Part shown: positions 9,295 to 17,942 of the stretch, piece by piece | Layout of the letters: each line of letters starts with the position of its first letter | Position numbering within the stretch: position 1 is the stretch's first letter | Origin: Microscilla marina ATCC 23134 | Lineage (GTDB): Bacteria > Bacteroidota > Bacteroidia > Cytophagales > Microscillaceae | Length of the DNA stretch: 64,000 bases | Direction of reading: 5' to 3' | Assembly (NCBI RefSeq): GCF_000169175.1 | Contig: NZ_AAWS01000005.1 | Coordinates: 235,068-299,067 of the forward strand | Notes under the pieces: model-generated | The model's input: only the letters and a program-made list of their open reading frames with translations | Told to the model about the DNA's origin: nothing | The model's database searches: none | Position numbers and translations under genes: made by a program

Positions 9295-9306
9295 ATACCA
9301 AAGAGA

Positions 9307-10467
9307 TTATTTTAAAGAAGGCAATGCTGAATTTTCTACAATGATTCCCTCTTCGTTTTCTTGCCATTTAAAGCTCGATTTAATCCAACCCCCGCCAATC
9401 ATGTCGTCTCCTTCATAAAAAACAGCGGCTTGCCCAGGAGCAATGGCGCTTACTTCTTCGTGAAACCAAACTTTGATCTCGTGGTCACTTACCTGCTCAA
9501 TACGGGCAGGAGCTCCCTCGTGATTATACCTTACTTTGGTAACGGTTTCCAGAGGTTTACCTTTCATATCGGCATATTTTTGCAAAGTTAGCTGGTTTAC
9601 AATCATACCGTTTTTTTCCAGGTCTTTTACTGTACCCAGCACTACCCGGTTATTGTTTTTGTCTATACCAGTCACATACACCGGATAGCCCAAAGCAATG
9701 CCCAGGCCTTTGCGTTGTCCGATAGTATAAAAGGGGTAACCTTTGTGTTTGCCCACTACTGTACCATCTTCCAATATAAAATCACCACCGTCTACTTTTT
9801 CTTCCAGTTCCGGTACGCGTCTTTTCAAAAAGCCACGGTAATCGTTGTCAGGCACAAAGCATATTTCATAAGACTCTGATTTATTTACCAGTTCTACAAA
9901 ACCCCGTTCTATAGCCATCTCTCTGATCTGGGATTTGTACAATTGTCCCAAGGGCAGTATGGTACGGCTCAGGCTTTGCTGAGAAACCCCCCACAAAGCA
10001 TACGATTGGTCTTTGCCTTCATCAATGCCTTTAGATATAACATAACGCCCGTTTTCTTCGCGAATGTTGGCATAATGCCCTGTGGCTATATGCTCACAGT
10101 CAAGCTTGTCGGCACGGCGTAGCAATGCATCCCATTTTATGTGGGTGTTACACAGTACACAGGGGTTAGGTGTGCGTCCGTCGAGATATTCATTGGTAAA
10201 ATGGTCGATCACATAATCGCCAAACTCATTGCGAATATCTAAGATTAAGTGTGGAAAACCGAGGTCAACGGCAATATTTCGGGCATCATTGATAGAGTCG
10301 AGGCTACAGCAACCGGTTTCTTTTTTACTTCCACCTGACGAAGCATAATCCCAAGTTTTCATTGTAATGCCTACTACTTCGTAGCCTTGTTCGTGTAGTA
10401 GAACGGCAGCCAAAGAGCTATCTATCCCTCCACTCATTGCCACCAAAACTCGTCCTTTTTTGCTCAT
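9307..10467 (-). CDS. mnmA: tRNA-specific 2-thiouridylase MnmA
   Basis: A 386-residue protein that makes the s2 group of 2-thiouridine at wobble position 34 of tRNA-Lys, -Glu and -Gln. It uses ATP to adenylate U34 and a persulfide sulfur relayed to its cysteines. The PP-loop SGGIDSS is at residues 12-18. The catalytic cysteine pair is C103 (NPCVLC) and C203 (YEICFVPD). The DQSYALWG signature sits between them, and GQRKGLGIA belongs to the central domain. A C-terminal beta-barrel follows. Full length for the family, preceded by a short run of repeated sequence at 10480-10630. Confidence 0.97.
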   Translation of the reverse strand: MSKKGRVLVAMSGGIDSSLAAVLLHEQGYEVVGITMKTWDYASSGGSKKETGCCSLDSINDARNIAVDLGFPHLILDIRNEFGDYVIDHFTNEYLDGRTPNPCVLCNTHIKWDALLRRADKLDCEHIATGHYANIREENGRYVISKGIDEGKDQSYALWGVSQQSLSRTILPLGQLYKSQIREMAIERGFVELVNKSESYEICFVPDNDYRGFLKRRVPELEEKVDGGDFILEDGTVVGKHKGYPFYTIGQRKGLGIALGYPVYVTGIDKNNNRVVLGTVKDLEKNGMIVNQLTLQKYADMKGKPLETVTKVRYNHEGAPARIEQVSDHEIKVWFHEEVSAIAPGQAAVFYEGDDMIGGGWIKSSFKWQENEEGIIVENSALPSLK

Positions 10468-10489
10468 TTTTTTTAAGGTATTAGGTTTT

Positions 10490-10630
10490 GGGGATTAGGT
10501 ACTGGGTATTGCTGTAAAGCAATGAAAAAGCTACCCGGCACCCAGTACCTAGTGCACTGGGGATTAAATAAGTCGCCAAAGAATAAGTGAGTAACTTAGT
10601 ACCCAGTGCACTAGCACCCAGTACCTGATT
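10490..10630. repeat. Cluster of short direct and inverted repeats between mnmA and gldC
   Basis: TAGGTACTGGGT, GCACCCAGTACCTAGTGCACTGGG, TACCCAGTGCACTAG and CACCCAGTACCTGA lie within 140 bp. They form nested inverted repeats around CTAGTGCACTGGG / CCCAGTGCACTAG. No coding potential. Because they are upstream of mnmA on the minus strand they could be cruciform-forming or intergenic repeat elements. Confidence 0.45.
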
Positions 10631-10707
10631 TGTTTGTGAACAGATTTGTATAAAGAATCACCAGTGAAGAGTACTGTTCACATGATGACTCTCTACTGAT
10701 AACTGAT

Positions 10708-11052
10708 TTATTGCTTTTGTTGTTCCATTTCCTGTTTCAAACGTTGGCTCAAACGGCGGCATAGGTCGTCTATATCCATAGCCATTGCTTCATCGTTGGT
10801 TGCCTGACGAACGGTATCAGCGAGTCCAGCAATTGTTTCGATACAAAATGCCTTCATCTCATGAATTTCCATTTTTTTAGTCCATAAGTCCATTTTGGCA
10901 GTACCTTTACCGTCTTCGTCCCAAAACGACAAAGACATGGCCTTTGAACCATTTGTACCTTGGTCAGGTGTATTGGTAGCCATCCAAAGTATTTGCTCAC
11001 ATACATTGGCGTCATCCAATGTCACATTGATATTAATATCTTCTTTTCGCAT
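10708..11052 (-). CDS. gldC: Gliding motility protein GldC
   Basis: A 114-residue cytoplasmic protein resembling GldC. It has an N-terminal beta segment (DININVTLDDANVCEQILWMAT), then SKAMSLSFWDEDGKGTAKMDLWTKKM and a helical region EMKAFCIETIAGLADTVRQAT. Both the length (about 110) and the LWTK-M-EMK core match the family. GldC is an accessory component of Bacteroidota gliding motility; loss reduces gliding rather than abolishing it. It is usually near gldB, which is not in this window. It starts at an ATG 46 bp downstream of an A-rich leader. Confidence 0.85.
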   Translation of the reverse strand: MRKEDININVTLDDANVCEQILWMATNTPDQGTNGSKAMSLSFWDEDGKGTAKMDLWTKKMEIHEMKAFCIETIAGLADTVRQATNDEAMAMDIDDLCRRLSQRLKQEMEQQKQ

Positions 11053-11273
11053 TGATTTCTTTAACTTAACAAGTGGCTCCGACTTTCGGAAACTTCGATA
11101 AATCGCAAAGTTACAACAAAAGGTTGATATTTTAACTATTGGAATAAATGGGAGTGATAGATAAAACTAATCAGGTGATAGAAAGAGGTGATGATGCTGA
11201 ATTGGAATAGAGGAGCAGTCAAAACAAAAACTTTTCAGTATTTTGGCGGCTAAAGTTTAAAATAACCATTTAT

Positions 11274-13988
11274 ATGAAAAATATTTATTTGTTGGTGTGC
11301 CTGGTTTGCCTGAGTGCATTGGCACAAGCCCAAAAGGGTGATTGGAAACCCGAAGATGTCATCAATCAGGTATCTGGAGATGGATTTAGGTTTTCGCCCA
11401 ATGGCAAAATGGTCGTATGGGCCAAGCGTCGTCCTGACAAGAAAAAAGATCGCTTTATCAGTGATTTATACCTTACCCGTTTGGACATGACTAACAAAAA
11501 AGGTAGGTATAAAACTATTCGCCTAACCAGGAGCAAGGACTCAGACTACAGTCCCGTTTTTTCGGCAGACAGCGAAACTATTTACTTTTTATCGTCAAGA
11601 GCCAAGGGTAAAGCGCTTTGGGCAATGAGTACGTATGGAGGAGCACCCTACAAGGTACACACTTTTAAAAATAGCATCTCAAATATTCATTTACGCAATC
11701 AACATACTTTGTTTTTTGTAAGTAGTGAAGGAGCAAGTTATTATGAGCAACAGCTCAAAAAAGAAAAAGACAATGTGGTAGTGGTAGAAGATACCGAGCA
11801 CATGAAAGCCACCAGGGTATTTTCGTTTAACCTGAAAACGAAACAAATAGAGCGTCAAACCGACAATCGTTACCCTACTATGTCATTGGCAGTATCAAAG
11901 AATGGGCAATGGATGGTCACCGCTCATTTACGGTCGTTGCATTATGCCTCTGATGGCAAGCCGCGCCCCGCTTATTACATCTGGAACTTAAAAACAGGTA
12001 CAAAAACAGCGGTCTTAAAAGATACTTATCAGGGGCCTGGTAACTTTGAGTTTTCGGAAGATAACCAAGGTTTTTATTTTACCTCTACCAAATCTTCTGA
12101 CCCTGAATGGGGAGGGGCTGGAGTCACTAAGTTGCACTACATGACAGTGAAAAACCCACAAGTAGTCAACATTTCGGTAGACTGGAAGTGGGACTTAAGC
12201 TATGGCTTGAATGTAGTAGGCAACGATGTATTGGTGTACCTGGCCAATGGTCCTACCAATAAGTTGGCATTGATGAAAAAACAAGGCAATCGTTGGACAA
12301 AGCAAATGGTAGCCTTGGGTGATATGACCGACCATGTGGCCGTGTGGGCTTTGTCGGCAGATAAAAAGCAAGTGATTTACCTTTACTCTACGGCTTCGGT
12401 GCCGCTGCAGTACCGTATAGGCGAGCTAGTGCAAAAACGTAAGGTAAGCATTACGGCAGGCAAGGAATTGATTACCTTGAATGAAAGTTGGAAAAAGAAG
12501 AAAACCAGCAAAAGTGAGGTAATCAAATGGAAAGGCTACAACAACGAAGAGGTCGATGGTATTTTGTATTACCCTCAGGACTATGCAAAAGGGAAAAAGT
12601 ACCCCTTAGTGGTAGCCATTCACGGAGGCCCCGCCAGTACCGATCGCGATGCCTGGAGTTTCCGTTGGGCGTACCCGGTGCAGTTGTTTACCCAAAAAGG
12701 GGCATTTGTGTTTAAGCCCAACTACCACGGCTCAAGCAATCACGGGCAAAAGTTTGTAGAGTCTATTAAAAAAAACTATTACGACCTGGAGATGGTAGAT
12801 ATTACCAAAGGAATTGATTTTTTGGCCAACCAAGGCTTGATAGATAAAAACAAAATGGGGGTGATGGGTTGGTCAAATGGAGCCATTTTAACTACCATGC
12901 TTACAGTGCGCTACCCTGATATGTTTAAAGTAGCCGCAGCCGGAGCAGGGGATGTAAACTGGACGTCTGACTATGGTACTTGCCGTTTTGGGGTAACATT
13001 TGACCAAAGTTATTTTGGCGGAGCCCCCTGGGACGATCGAAATGGTAAAACTTACAATGAGGCGTATATTCTTAAGTCGCCTTTGTTTGAGCTGGAAAAA
13101 GTGAAAACACCTACCTTGATATTTCACGGGAGCAAAGACAGGGCAGTGCCTCGTGACCAGGGGTGGGAGTACTACCGGGCTTTGCAGCAAGTAGGCAAAG
13201 CAAAAGTGCGTTTTTTATGGTTTCCGGGACAACCCCACGGTTTACAAAAGCTTACTCATCAAATTCGCAAGGTAAAAGAAGAGCAAGCCTGGTTTGATAA
13301 GTATTTGTTTAAAACTTATGAAAAGCCCAACGAGTCATTTAATACCAAAAGCCCACTGGCCATGTTATTGATCAAAGAAAAAGCAGCCAATCAGGGGGGA
13401 GTGTATGGAGTAATGAAAAATGGAGCGCTCACCCCAGAGGTAGCTGTTATCAAAAAAGACTCTATAGCCATAGGACGTTTTGAGGTAACCAATGCCCAAT
13501 ATCGGGCTTTTGACACTCAACATAAGTTTTTGGTGACTGAAGCCAATCATCCGGTCACGGGCATAGGTATTGTTAAAGCTAAGGAGTATGTAGTTTGGCT
13601 GGCAAGCAAAACAGGTGAGAAGTTTCGACTACCTAACGAAAAAGAAGGCAAGGCTTTGCACACGCAAGCACGTACACTCGCTGCCAAAGAAAACTCACTC
13701 AATTATTGGGCGGGCTACAAAGTCACTATTGATGATGTACCAGGGCTTAAACAAAAAATAGCCAAACTAAGGACTTCTTTATTTATGAAGGCAGGTAGCT
13801 TTAAAGGTACTAAAGTAGGCAAGGCTACCATCTACGATTTGGGCGGGAATGCTGCCGAGTATTATACCAAAGCCAACCGTTTGGCTACCTATGGTTACAG
13901 TGCTTATGATTATGCTGATGAAGGCAGCCAAAAAGTAAAAACAGCCACCAGGCACGTAGGCATAAGGATCATAAAAGACCTGAAGTAA
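11274..13988 (+). CDS. S9 prolyl-oligopeptidase-family peptidase fused to a formylglycine-generating-enzyme-like domain
   Basis: A 904-residue exported protein (signal peptide about 1-19, cleavage after AQA). Residues about 25-400 form a beta-propeller of PD40-type blades (FSPNGKMVVWA, FSADSETIYFLS). The alpha/beta-hydrolase domain, about 415-690, carries S534 (GWSNGA), D622 (GSKDRAVP) and H655 (PGQPHGL), the S9 catalytic triad. After about residue 700 a SUMF1/FGE-like module follows: IGRFEVTNAQYRAF, VVWLASKTGEKFRLPNEKEGKAL and GNAAEYY near the end. This module is usually involved in sulfatase maturation or ligand binding. It is short and its catalytic cysteines are not evident, so it is probably a non-catalytic binding domain. 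It probably acts in the periplasm on peptides. Confidence 0.88.
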   Translation: MKNIYLLVCLVCLSALAQAQKGDWKPEDVINQVSGDGFRFSPNGKMVVWAKRRPDKKKDRFISDLYLTRLDMTNKKGRYKTIRLTRSKDSDYSPVFSADSETIYFLSSRAKGKALWAMSTYGGAPYKVHTFKNSISNIHLRNQHTLFFVSSEGASYYEQQLKKEKDNVVVVEDTEHMKATRVFSFNLKTKQIERQTDNRYPTMSLAVSKNGQWMVTAHLRSLHYASDGKPRPAYYIWNLKTGTKTAVLKDTYQGPGNFEFSEDNQGFYFTSTKSSDPEWGGAGVTKLHYMTVKNPQVVNISVDWKWDLSYGLNVVGNDVLVYLANGPTNKLALMKKQGNRWTKQMVALGDMTDHVAVWALSADKKQVIYLYSTASVPLQYRIGELVQKRKVSITAGKELITLNESWKKKKTSKSEVIKWKGYNNEEVDGILYYPQDYAKGKKYPLVVAIHGGPASTDRDAWSFRWAYPVQLFTQKGAFVFKPNYHGSSNHGQKFVESIKKNYYDLEMVDITKGIDFLANQGLIDKNKMGVMGWSNGAILTTMLTVRYPDMFKVAAAGAGDVNWTSDYGTCRFGVTFDQSYFGGAPWDDRNGKTYNEAYILKSPLFELEKVKTPTLIFHGSKDRAVPRDQGWEYYRALQQVGKAKVRFLWFPGQPHGLQKLTHQIRKVKEEQAWFDKYLFKTYEKPNESFNTKSPLAMLLIKEKAANQGGVYGVMKNGALTPEVAVIKKDSIAIGRFEVTNAQYRAFDTQHKFLVTEANHPVTGIGIVKAKEYVVWLASKTGEKFRLPNEKEGKALHTQARTLAAKENSLNYWAGYKVTIDDVPGLKQKIAKLRTSLFMKAGSFKGTKVGKATIYDLGGNAAEYYTKANRLATYGYSAYDYADEGSQKVKTATRHVGIRIIKDLK

Positions 13989-14018
13989 ACTGCTTGTTTA
14001 GGGAGATTTCAAATAACT

Positions 14019-14060
14019 AAAAAAGCCCTTGCTCTTTACATAAAGAGCAAGGGCTTTTTT
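14019..14060. terminator. Strong bidirectional terminator
   Basis: A 19-bp stem AAAAAGCCCTTGCTCTTT / AAAGAGCAAGGGCTTTTT with a 4-base loop and T-runs on both sides. It separates the convergent S9 peptidase and exchanger genes. Confidence 0.9.
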
Positions 14061-14084
14061 TGGGGTGTACGATCAGGCAAACAT

Positions 14085-15254
14085 TTAGCCGCCAATCCAA
14101 CCCATATAGGCAGCCACTACATATATTAAATACAAAAAGATAAGAAATAAACCAAAGGGGCGAGTGGCTTTAAATTTTTGTACAAATAGAAGTAAGACTA
14201 CTACTATCAGCGTAGTAAACAACAAAATGATAGAAGAAGTAATGTTGGCTCCTCCCAAGTCGGTAAGGGGCTGACCTTTGATCAAAATATAAATCAACAC
14301 GGGTAAACCAAGGCTCATTAGAATATCAAAAATGTTGCTACCAATGGCATTGGCAATGGCCATATCTCCTCTCCCTTGCTTGGCAACAATCGCTGACGAA
14401 ATCATTTCAGGAATAGAGCTACCACCCGCGAGTATAGTAAGGGCAATAATGGCAGGGGGAATATCCATGGCTTTGGCGAGTGCTTCGGCGGCTACGACCA
14501 AAAAATAAGAAGCCCCAGCAATAATAACCAGTGATAGTAAGAAAACCGGAATTGTCCAGCGAGGTTTTTCTTCGGGGTCGGGTATCAGGTTCATAAGAAA
14601 CTCTACCGGATAACCGAGGGTTTTTTGCAATATTTTAAAAGGATTACGACGAGTTTCGTCTTCCATGTCTTTTTCTATGGCTTCTATGGGGCGTGGGGTG
14701 TCTAAATGATGAGCAGCACCTTCGAACTCGGCACGGGCGCTTCCGGCTGGGGTTTCAAAACCGTTTTTAGGTGTGGTAGCTTCTTCATTTACGTATTTGG
14801 TCCACAAAAACAGCACAAATAGGTAAAGAAAGTAACTGCACACAAATGCTATTCCTTCTATAAGGGTAAACTTGTTATCAGCAACAAATAAGATGAGTAA
14901 GCCTACCGAAAACGCATAAAAAATGCTGTCTCGCATTACAGGGCGCCAATTGAGGTAAGATGTTTTTACTACTGCCGCAAAGCCGATCACTACCAGTATT
15001 TGGAAAATAGCCGAACCTACAATGGTACCTACACCAGTAGCAGGGTTGGCTCCCTCAAGAAACAAAGCAAAAAGTGCTGTGGATATTTCGGGTGCACTGG
15101 TGCCTAATGCAAGGAGCGTAGCACCAGCCACACTGGGCGGTAACTTCATCCATTCGGCAATATTATCCAAACTTTTAATAAAGTGGCGGTCTACAATTTC
15201 TGTCATTACATAGAACGCAAGCAGGATAACAACTAAAGCCAACCAAATAGACAT
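14085..15254 (-). CDS. Calcium/sodium antiporter, CaCA family (YrbG-like)
   Basis: A 389-residue inner-membrane protein built from two inverted repeats of about five helices each. The alpha-repeat signatures are visible: ATLLALGTSAPEISTALFAL in the first half and ALTILAGGSSIPEMISSAIVA in the second. Each carries the conserved acidic residue that binds Na+/Ca2+ and is followed by GSAIFQI or NAIGSNIFDI. A hydrophilic cytoplasmic loop of roughly 60 residues (KYVNEEATTPKNGFETP onward) joins the halves, as in the family. It should exchange cytoplasmic Ca2+ for Na+ or H+. It ends at the bidirectional hairpin at 14019-14060. Confidence 0.93.
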   Translation of the reverse strand: MSIWLALVVILLAFYVMTEIVDRHFIKSLDNIAEWMKLPPSVAGATLLALGTSAPEISTALFALFLEGANPATGVGTIVGSAIFQILVVIGFAAVVKTSYLNWRPVMRDSIFYAFSVGLLILFVADNKFTLIEGIAFVCSYFLYLFVLFLWTKYVNEEATTPKNGFETPAGSARAEFEGAAHHLDTPRPIEAIEKDMEDETRRNPFKILQKTLGYPVEFLMNLIPDPEEKPRWTIPVFLLSLVIIAGASYFLVVAAEALAKAMDIPPAIIALTILAGGSSIPEMISSAIVAKQGRGDMAIANAIGSNIFDILMSLGLPVLIYILIKGQPLTDLGGANITSSIILLFTTLIVVVLLLFVQKFKATRPFGLFLIFLYLIYVVAAYMGWIGG

Positions 15255-15301
15255 TCTTTTCTGGGTTTAATTTGAATAAAATTTAACTTAGGAATAGTAC
15301 C

Positions 15302-15481
15302 AAAATAAATTCACATTTTTAACGTCATCTTTCGCTGACAGAATTCGTTAAAAAAATTTGCCGTAGCACTGCTATGACGCCGTCCCGCAGGGCTGGCTCA
15401 ACATCCACTGGATATTGCCCTGCCTCTCCTGCCAACAAAATATTTTGGCGTTACTATAGAACTTTATTTTTACACCATTCC
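15302..15481. repeat. Intergenic repeat copy 1 (180 bp)
   Basis: The segment beginning AAATAAATTCACATTTTT and ending CTTTATTTTTACACCATTC recurs almost exactly at 16534-16680. Copy 1 contains an extra, GC-richer internal segment (roughly 15390-15422, CCGTCCCGCAGGGCTGGCTC onward) where copy 2 has only GTTTTTTT. No coding frame. Confidence 0.75.
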
Positions 15482-15519
15482 TGAGGAATGGTTGAAAGCT
15501 GTTTTTGTCCATTCCTCAA
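15475..15519. repeat. Hairpin-forming repeat at the end of repeat copy 1
   Basis: CCATTCCTGAGGAATGG is itself a short palindrome, and its right arm GAGGAATGG also pairs with CCATTCCTC 17 bases downstream, so two mutually exclusive hairpins are possible. A T-run follows on the plus strand. Confidence 0.45.
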
Positions 15520-16297
15520 ACTTTTTATATACTACACAAGTGATTAAAAAATGACATTCACTCTTTTAGTCAACCACAATATTAGTATACACGCTCTTTT
15601 TGATCTGTGTTAAGCAAGTGTTAAACAAACGGCTTGCCAACATACAAAATTAAGAATTCAATTTAAGACAAGCGTTTTTTCATTTAACTATTTACACAAT
15701 AGCGCTTTATGGAATATGTATAAGCATTATTAGCTTGTTTATGTTTCATAATTTGTCCTTGAATAATGAAATAAAGCCTTAATTAGCTGAAATGTACTTC
15801 CAAGAAAGCAAAAACATTGAGACAGTTGATCAAATATAGTACGAATATTTTGATAAAACACGAACTTCTTCAGGATACCCACGGGCTATTGTTGAGTAAA
15901 GCAACTGTCTGGAATTGTCGCAGTTGCCAAGGGGTGTTACAAAACTCTATTGTTTTATTACACAAGTGCCAAAAGTAGGTGAAAACATGTATCTTTTGGC
16001 AAGAGAAAGCTCGTAAATAACAGCATTCAAATGATTGATTTGATCATTAAGTGATCTGGAAAAATAAGATGTGTCAATTCAAGAAAATATATTGTTCTCA
16101 GACGATTCAAAAAAAACGGTGTATAGCTGAAGCTATGAAGCTTTTTTTGAGAAGAATGGGGAGCGTTCATTTAATTGTGCTTTCCCGAAGAATGAGGGCA
16201 ATAGATACACTTTAATGGTTCAAATTATTTATGAAAGATCACTGAAAATACTTAAGAATAACTATTTTCCATAGTTTCTTCAATTCACTGTCTAAAG
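15520..16297. other. Non-coding region between two repeat copies
   Basis: About 780 bp of AT-rich sequence with only very short frames. No gene or RNA family recognised. Because a strong plus-strand terminator follows at 16298-16333 with no gene before it, an unannotated small transcript is possible. Confidence 0.4.
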
Positions 16298-16333
16298 AAA
16301 ACTGTTTGGTTGGTAACCAAACAGTTTTTTTTT
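16298..16333 (+). terminator. Orphan Rho-independent terminator
   Basis: AAACTGTTTGGTT / AACCAAACAGTTT with a 3-base loop, followed by nine T. No annotated gene lies upstream on the plus strand for more than 1 kb, so its transcript is unknown. Confidence 0.75.
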
Positions 16334-16533
16334 GGTCTTTATGCCAAAAGTCTGGCGGTTTTAACAACCCCTGAAAAAATTCCATTTGAACTTTGTAAAG
16401 TTAAATTGTAGCGTTATGCCCTTTGTTAGTTGATGGGGTTTGTGTTAAAAGCTAACATTTCTCTGAATTGGGGCAATGAAAAAACGGATATTTTATAGCA
16501 TATTTGCTCAAAACATGGCTAAGGAATTGTTCA

Positions 16534-16680
16534 AAAATAAATTCACATTTTTAACGTCATCTTTCGCTGACAGAATTCGTTAAAAAAACTTGCCGTAGCA
16601 CTGCTATGACGCGTTTTTTTGCCTCTCCTGCCAACAAAATATTTTGGCTTTACTATAGAACTTTATTTTTACACCATTCC
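16534..16680. repeat. Intergenic repeat copy 2 (147 bp)
   Basis: Near-identical to 15302-15481 except for a shorter middle. It ends 34 bp before the folD start codon, so the folD promoter may lie inside or next to the repeat. Confidence 0.75.
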
Positions 16681-16714
16681 TAAGATTCATTTTACTGACA
16701 AATAAACTATACGC

Positions 16715-17596
16715 ATGATAAAAATTGACGGCAAGCAAACTGCCTTAGACATTCAAAAAGAGATAGCTCAGGAAGTAGAAAAAATAAAAGCCAATGGAGG
16801 CAAAGCACCTCATCTGGCAGCAGTGTTGGTGGGCAATGATGGCGCCAGCGAGACGTATGTGGGGCATAAAGTAAAGGCCTGTGAAAGAGTAGGCTTTGAG
16901 TCTACTCTTTTGCGTTATGACGACACCATTAGTGAAGATGAACTGTTAAAAGTGGTAGAAGACTTGAACCAAAACCCAGAAATTGATGGTTTTATTGTAC
17001 AATTTCCCGTGCCTAAGCATATTAGCGAAACCAAAATAGTAGAACATATTGCCCCTGAGAAGGATGTAGATGGTTTGCACCCGATAAACATTGGAAGAGT
17101 GGCCAAAAACTTGCCCGCCTATGTATCTGCTACCCCGCAAGGGATCTTAACCTTGCTTGAGCGTTACCAGATCGATACTTCGGGCAAGCATTGCGTGGTA
17201 TTGGGCAGAAGCCAATTGGTAGGTCGACCATTGAGTATTTTGCTTTCGCAAAAGTCAGACGTAGGTAACTGTACTGTTACGGTATGCCATAGTCGTACCC
17301 CCAATGTAGCGCAATTTACCAAACAAGCCGATATATTGGTAGCAGCCATGGGTATTCCGGCGTTTGTAAAAGCCGATATGGTAAAAGAAGGAGCCATTGT
17401 GATAGATGTTGGCACTACCCGCGTGCCCGATGCTTCACGCAAGAAGGGGTTTAGACTATCGGGCGATGTAAATTTTGCCGAAGTAGCAGAAAAGAGTAGT
17501 TATATAACACCCGTGCCAGGTGGAGTAGGACCTATGACGGTTACCTCACTGTTGCAAAACACTTTGTTGGCAGCTCAAAAGAAGGTGTACAAATAA
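16715..17596 (+). CDS. folD: Bifunctional methylenetetrahydrofolate dehydrogenase/cyclohydrolase FolD
   Basis: A 293-residue cytoplasmic enzyme of one-carbon metabolism. It interconverts 5,10-methylene-, 5,10-methenyl- and 10-formyl-tetrahydrofolate with NADP+. Family motifs: [15 protein letters not shown] (with the catalytic lysine region YxxxK), [14 protein letters not shown] (the usual QLPLP is QFPVP here), [13 protein letters not shown], the Rossmann-type [12 protein letters not shown] and the C-terminal [11 protein letters not shown]. Full length. Transcribed alone, with a repeat element immediately upstream and a hairpin at 17685-17722 downstream. Confidence 0.97.
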   Translation: MIKIDGKQTALDIQKEIAQEVEKIKANGGKAPHLAAVLVGNDGASETYVGHKVKACERVGFESTLLRYDDTISEDELLKVVEDLNQNPEIDGFIVQFPVPKHISETKIVEHIAPEKDVDGLHPINIGRVAKNLPAYVSATPQGILTLLERYQIDTSGKHCVVLGRSQLVGRPLSILLSQKSDVGNCTVTVCHSRTPNVAQFTKQADILVAAMGIPAFVKADMVKEGAIVIDVGTTRVPDASRKKGFRLSGDVNFAEVAEKSSYITPVPGGVGPMTVTSLLQNTLLAAQKKVYK

Positions 17597-17942
17597 ACAA
17601 AAGTTGTACAAACGCATTCATCATAGTGATTAATAGCTGCAAAGGATAGATGACAAGCAGCAAGTTTGTGAAAACTGAAATATACAAAAAGGTTTTGTGG
17701 TGGTTGCTGCAAAGCCTTTTTGCATATATAAAGGGCGGGTCGTTTTCGCTGAATTATTGGATCAACAAACAACTCATGACTCGAACTGAGAGCAAAAACT
17801 TTAATCTCGCTTTATTATACGATTTTAGGGGGGGTGTCGTAACTATATCGTATGTTTAAAAAAGAAGAGAGTACATGTGGGGCACCCACGTTTGATTTAT
17901 AATTTTATACTTTGTATTTTGAATAAAATAACTTGATTGATA
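17597..17942. other. Intergenic stretch after folD
   Basis: No gene seen. It holds the probable folD terminator at 17685-17722 and the AT-rich leader of the next gene, with ATACTTTG near 17910 as a weak promoter candidate. Confidence 0.4.
17685..17722 (+). terminator. Probable folD terminator
   Basis: CAAAAAGGTTTTG pairs with CAAAGCCTTTTTG around a loop, with one mismatch, about 90 bp past the stop. The T-run belongs to the 3' arm. Confidence 0.5.

Noticed and set aside
17650..17859. 69-residue plus-strand frame after folD
   Set aside because: Overlaps the folD terminator hairpin and has no protein-like pattern.
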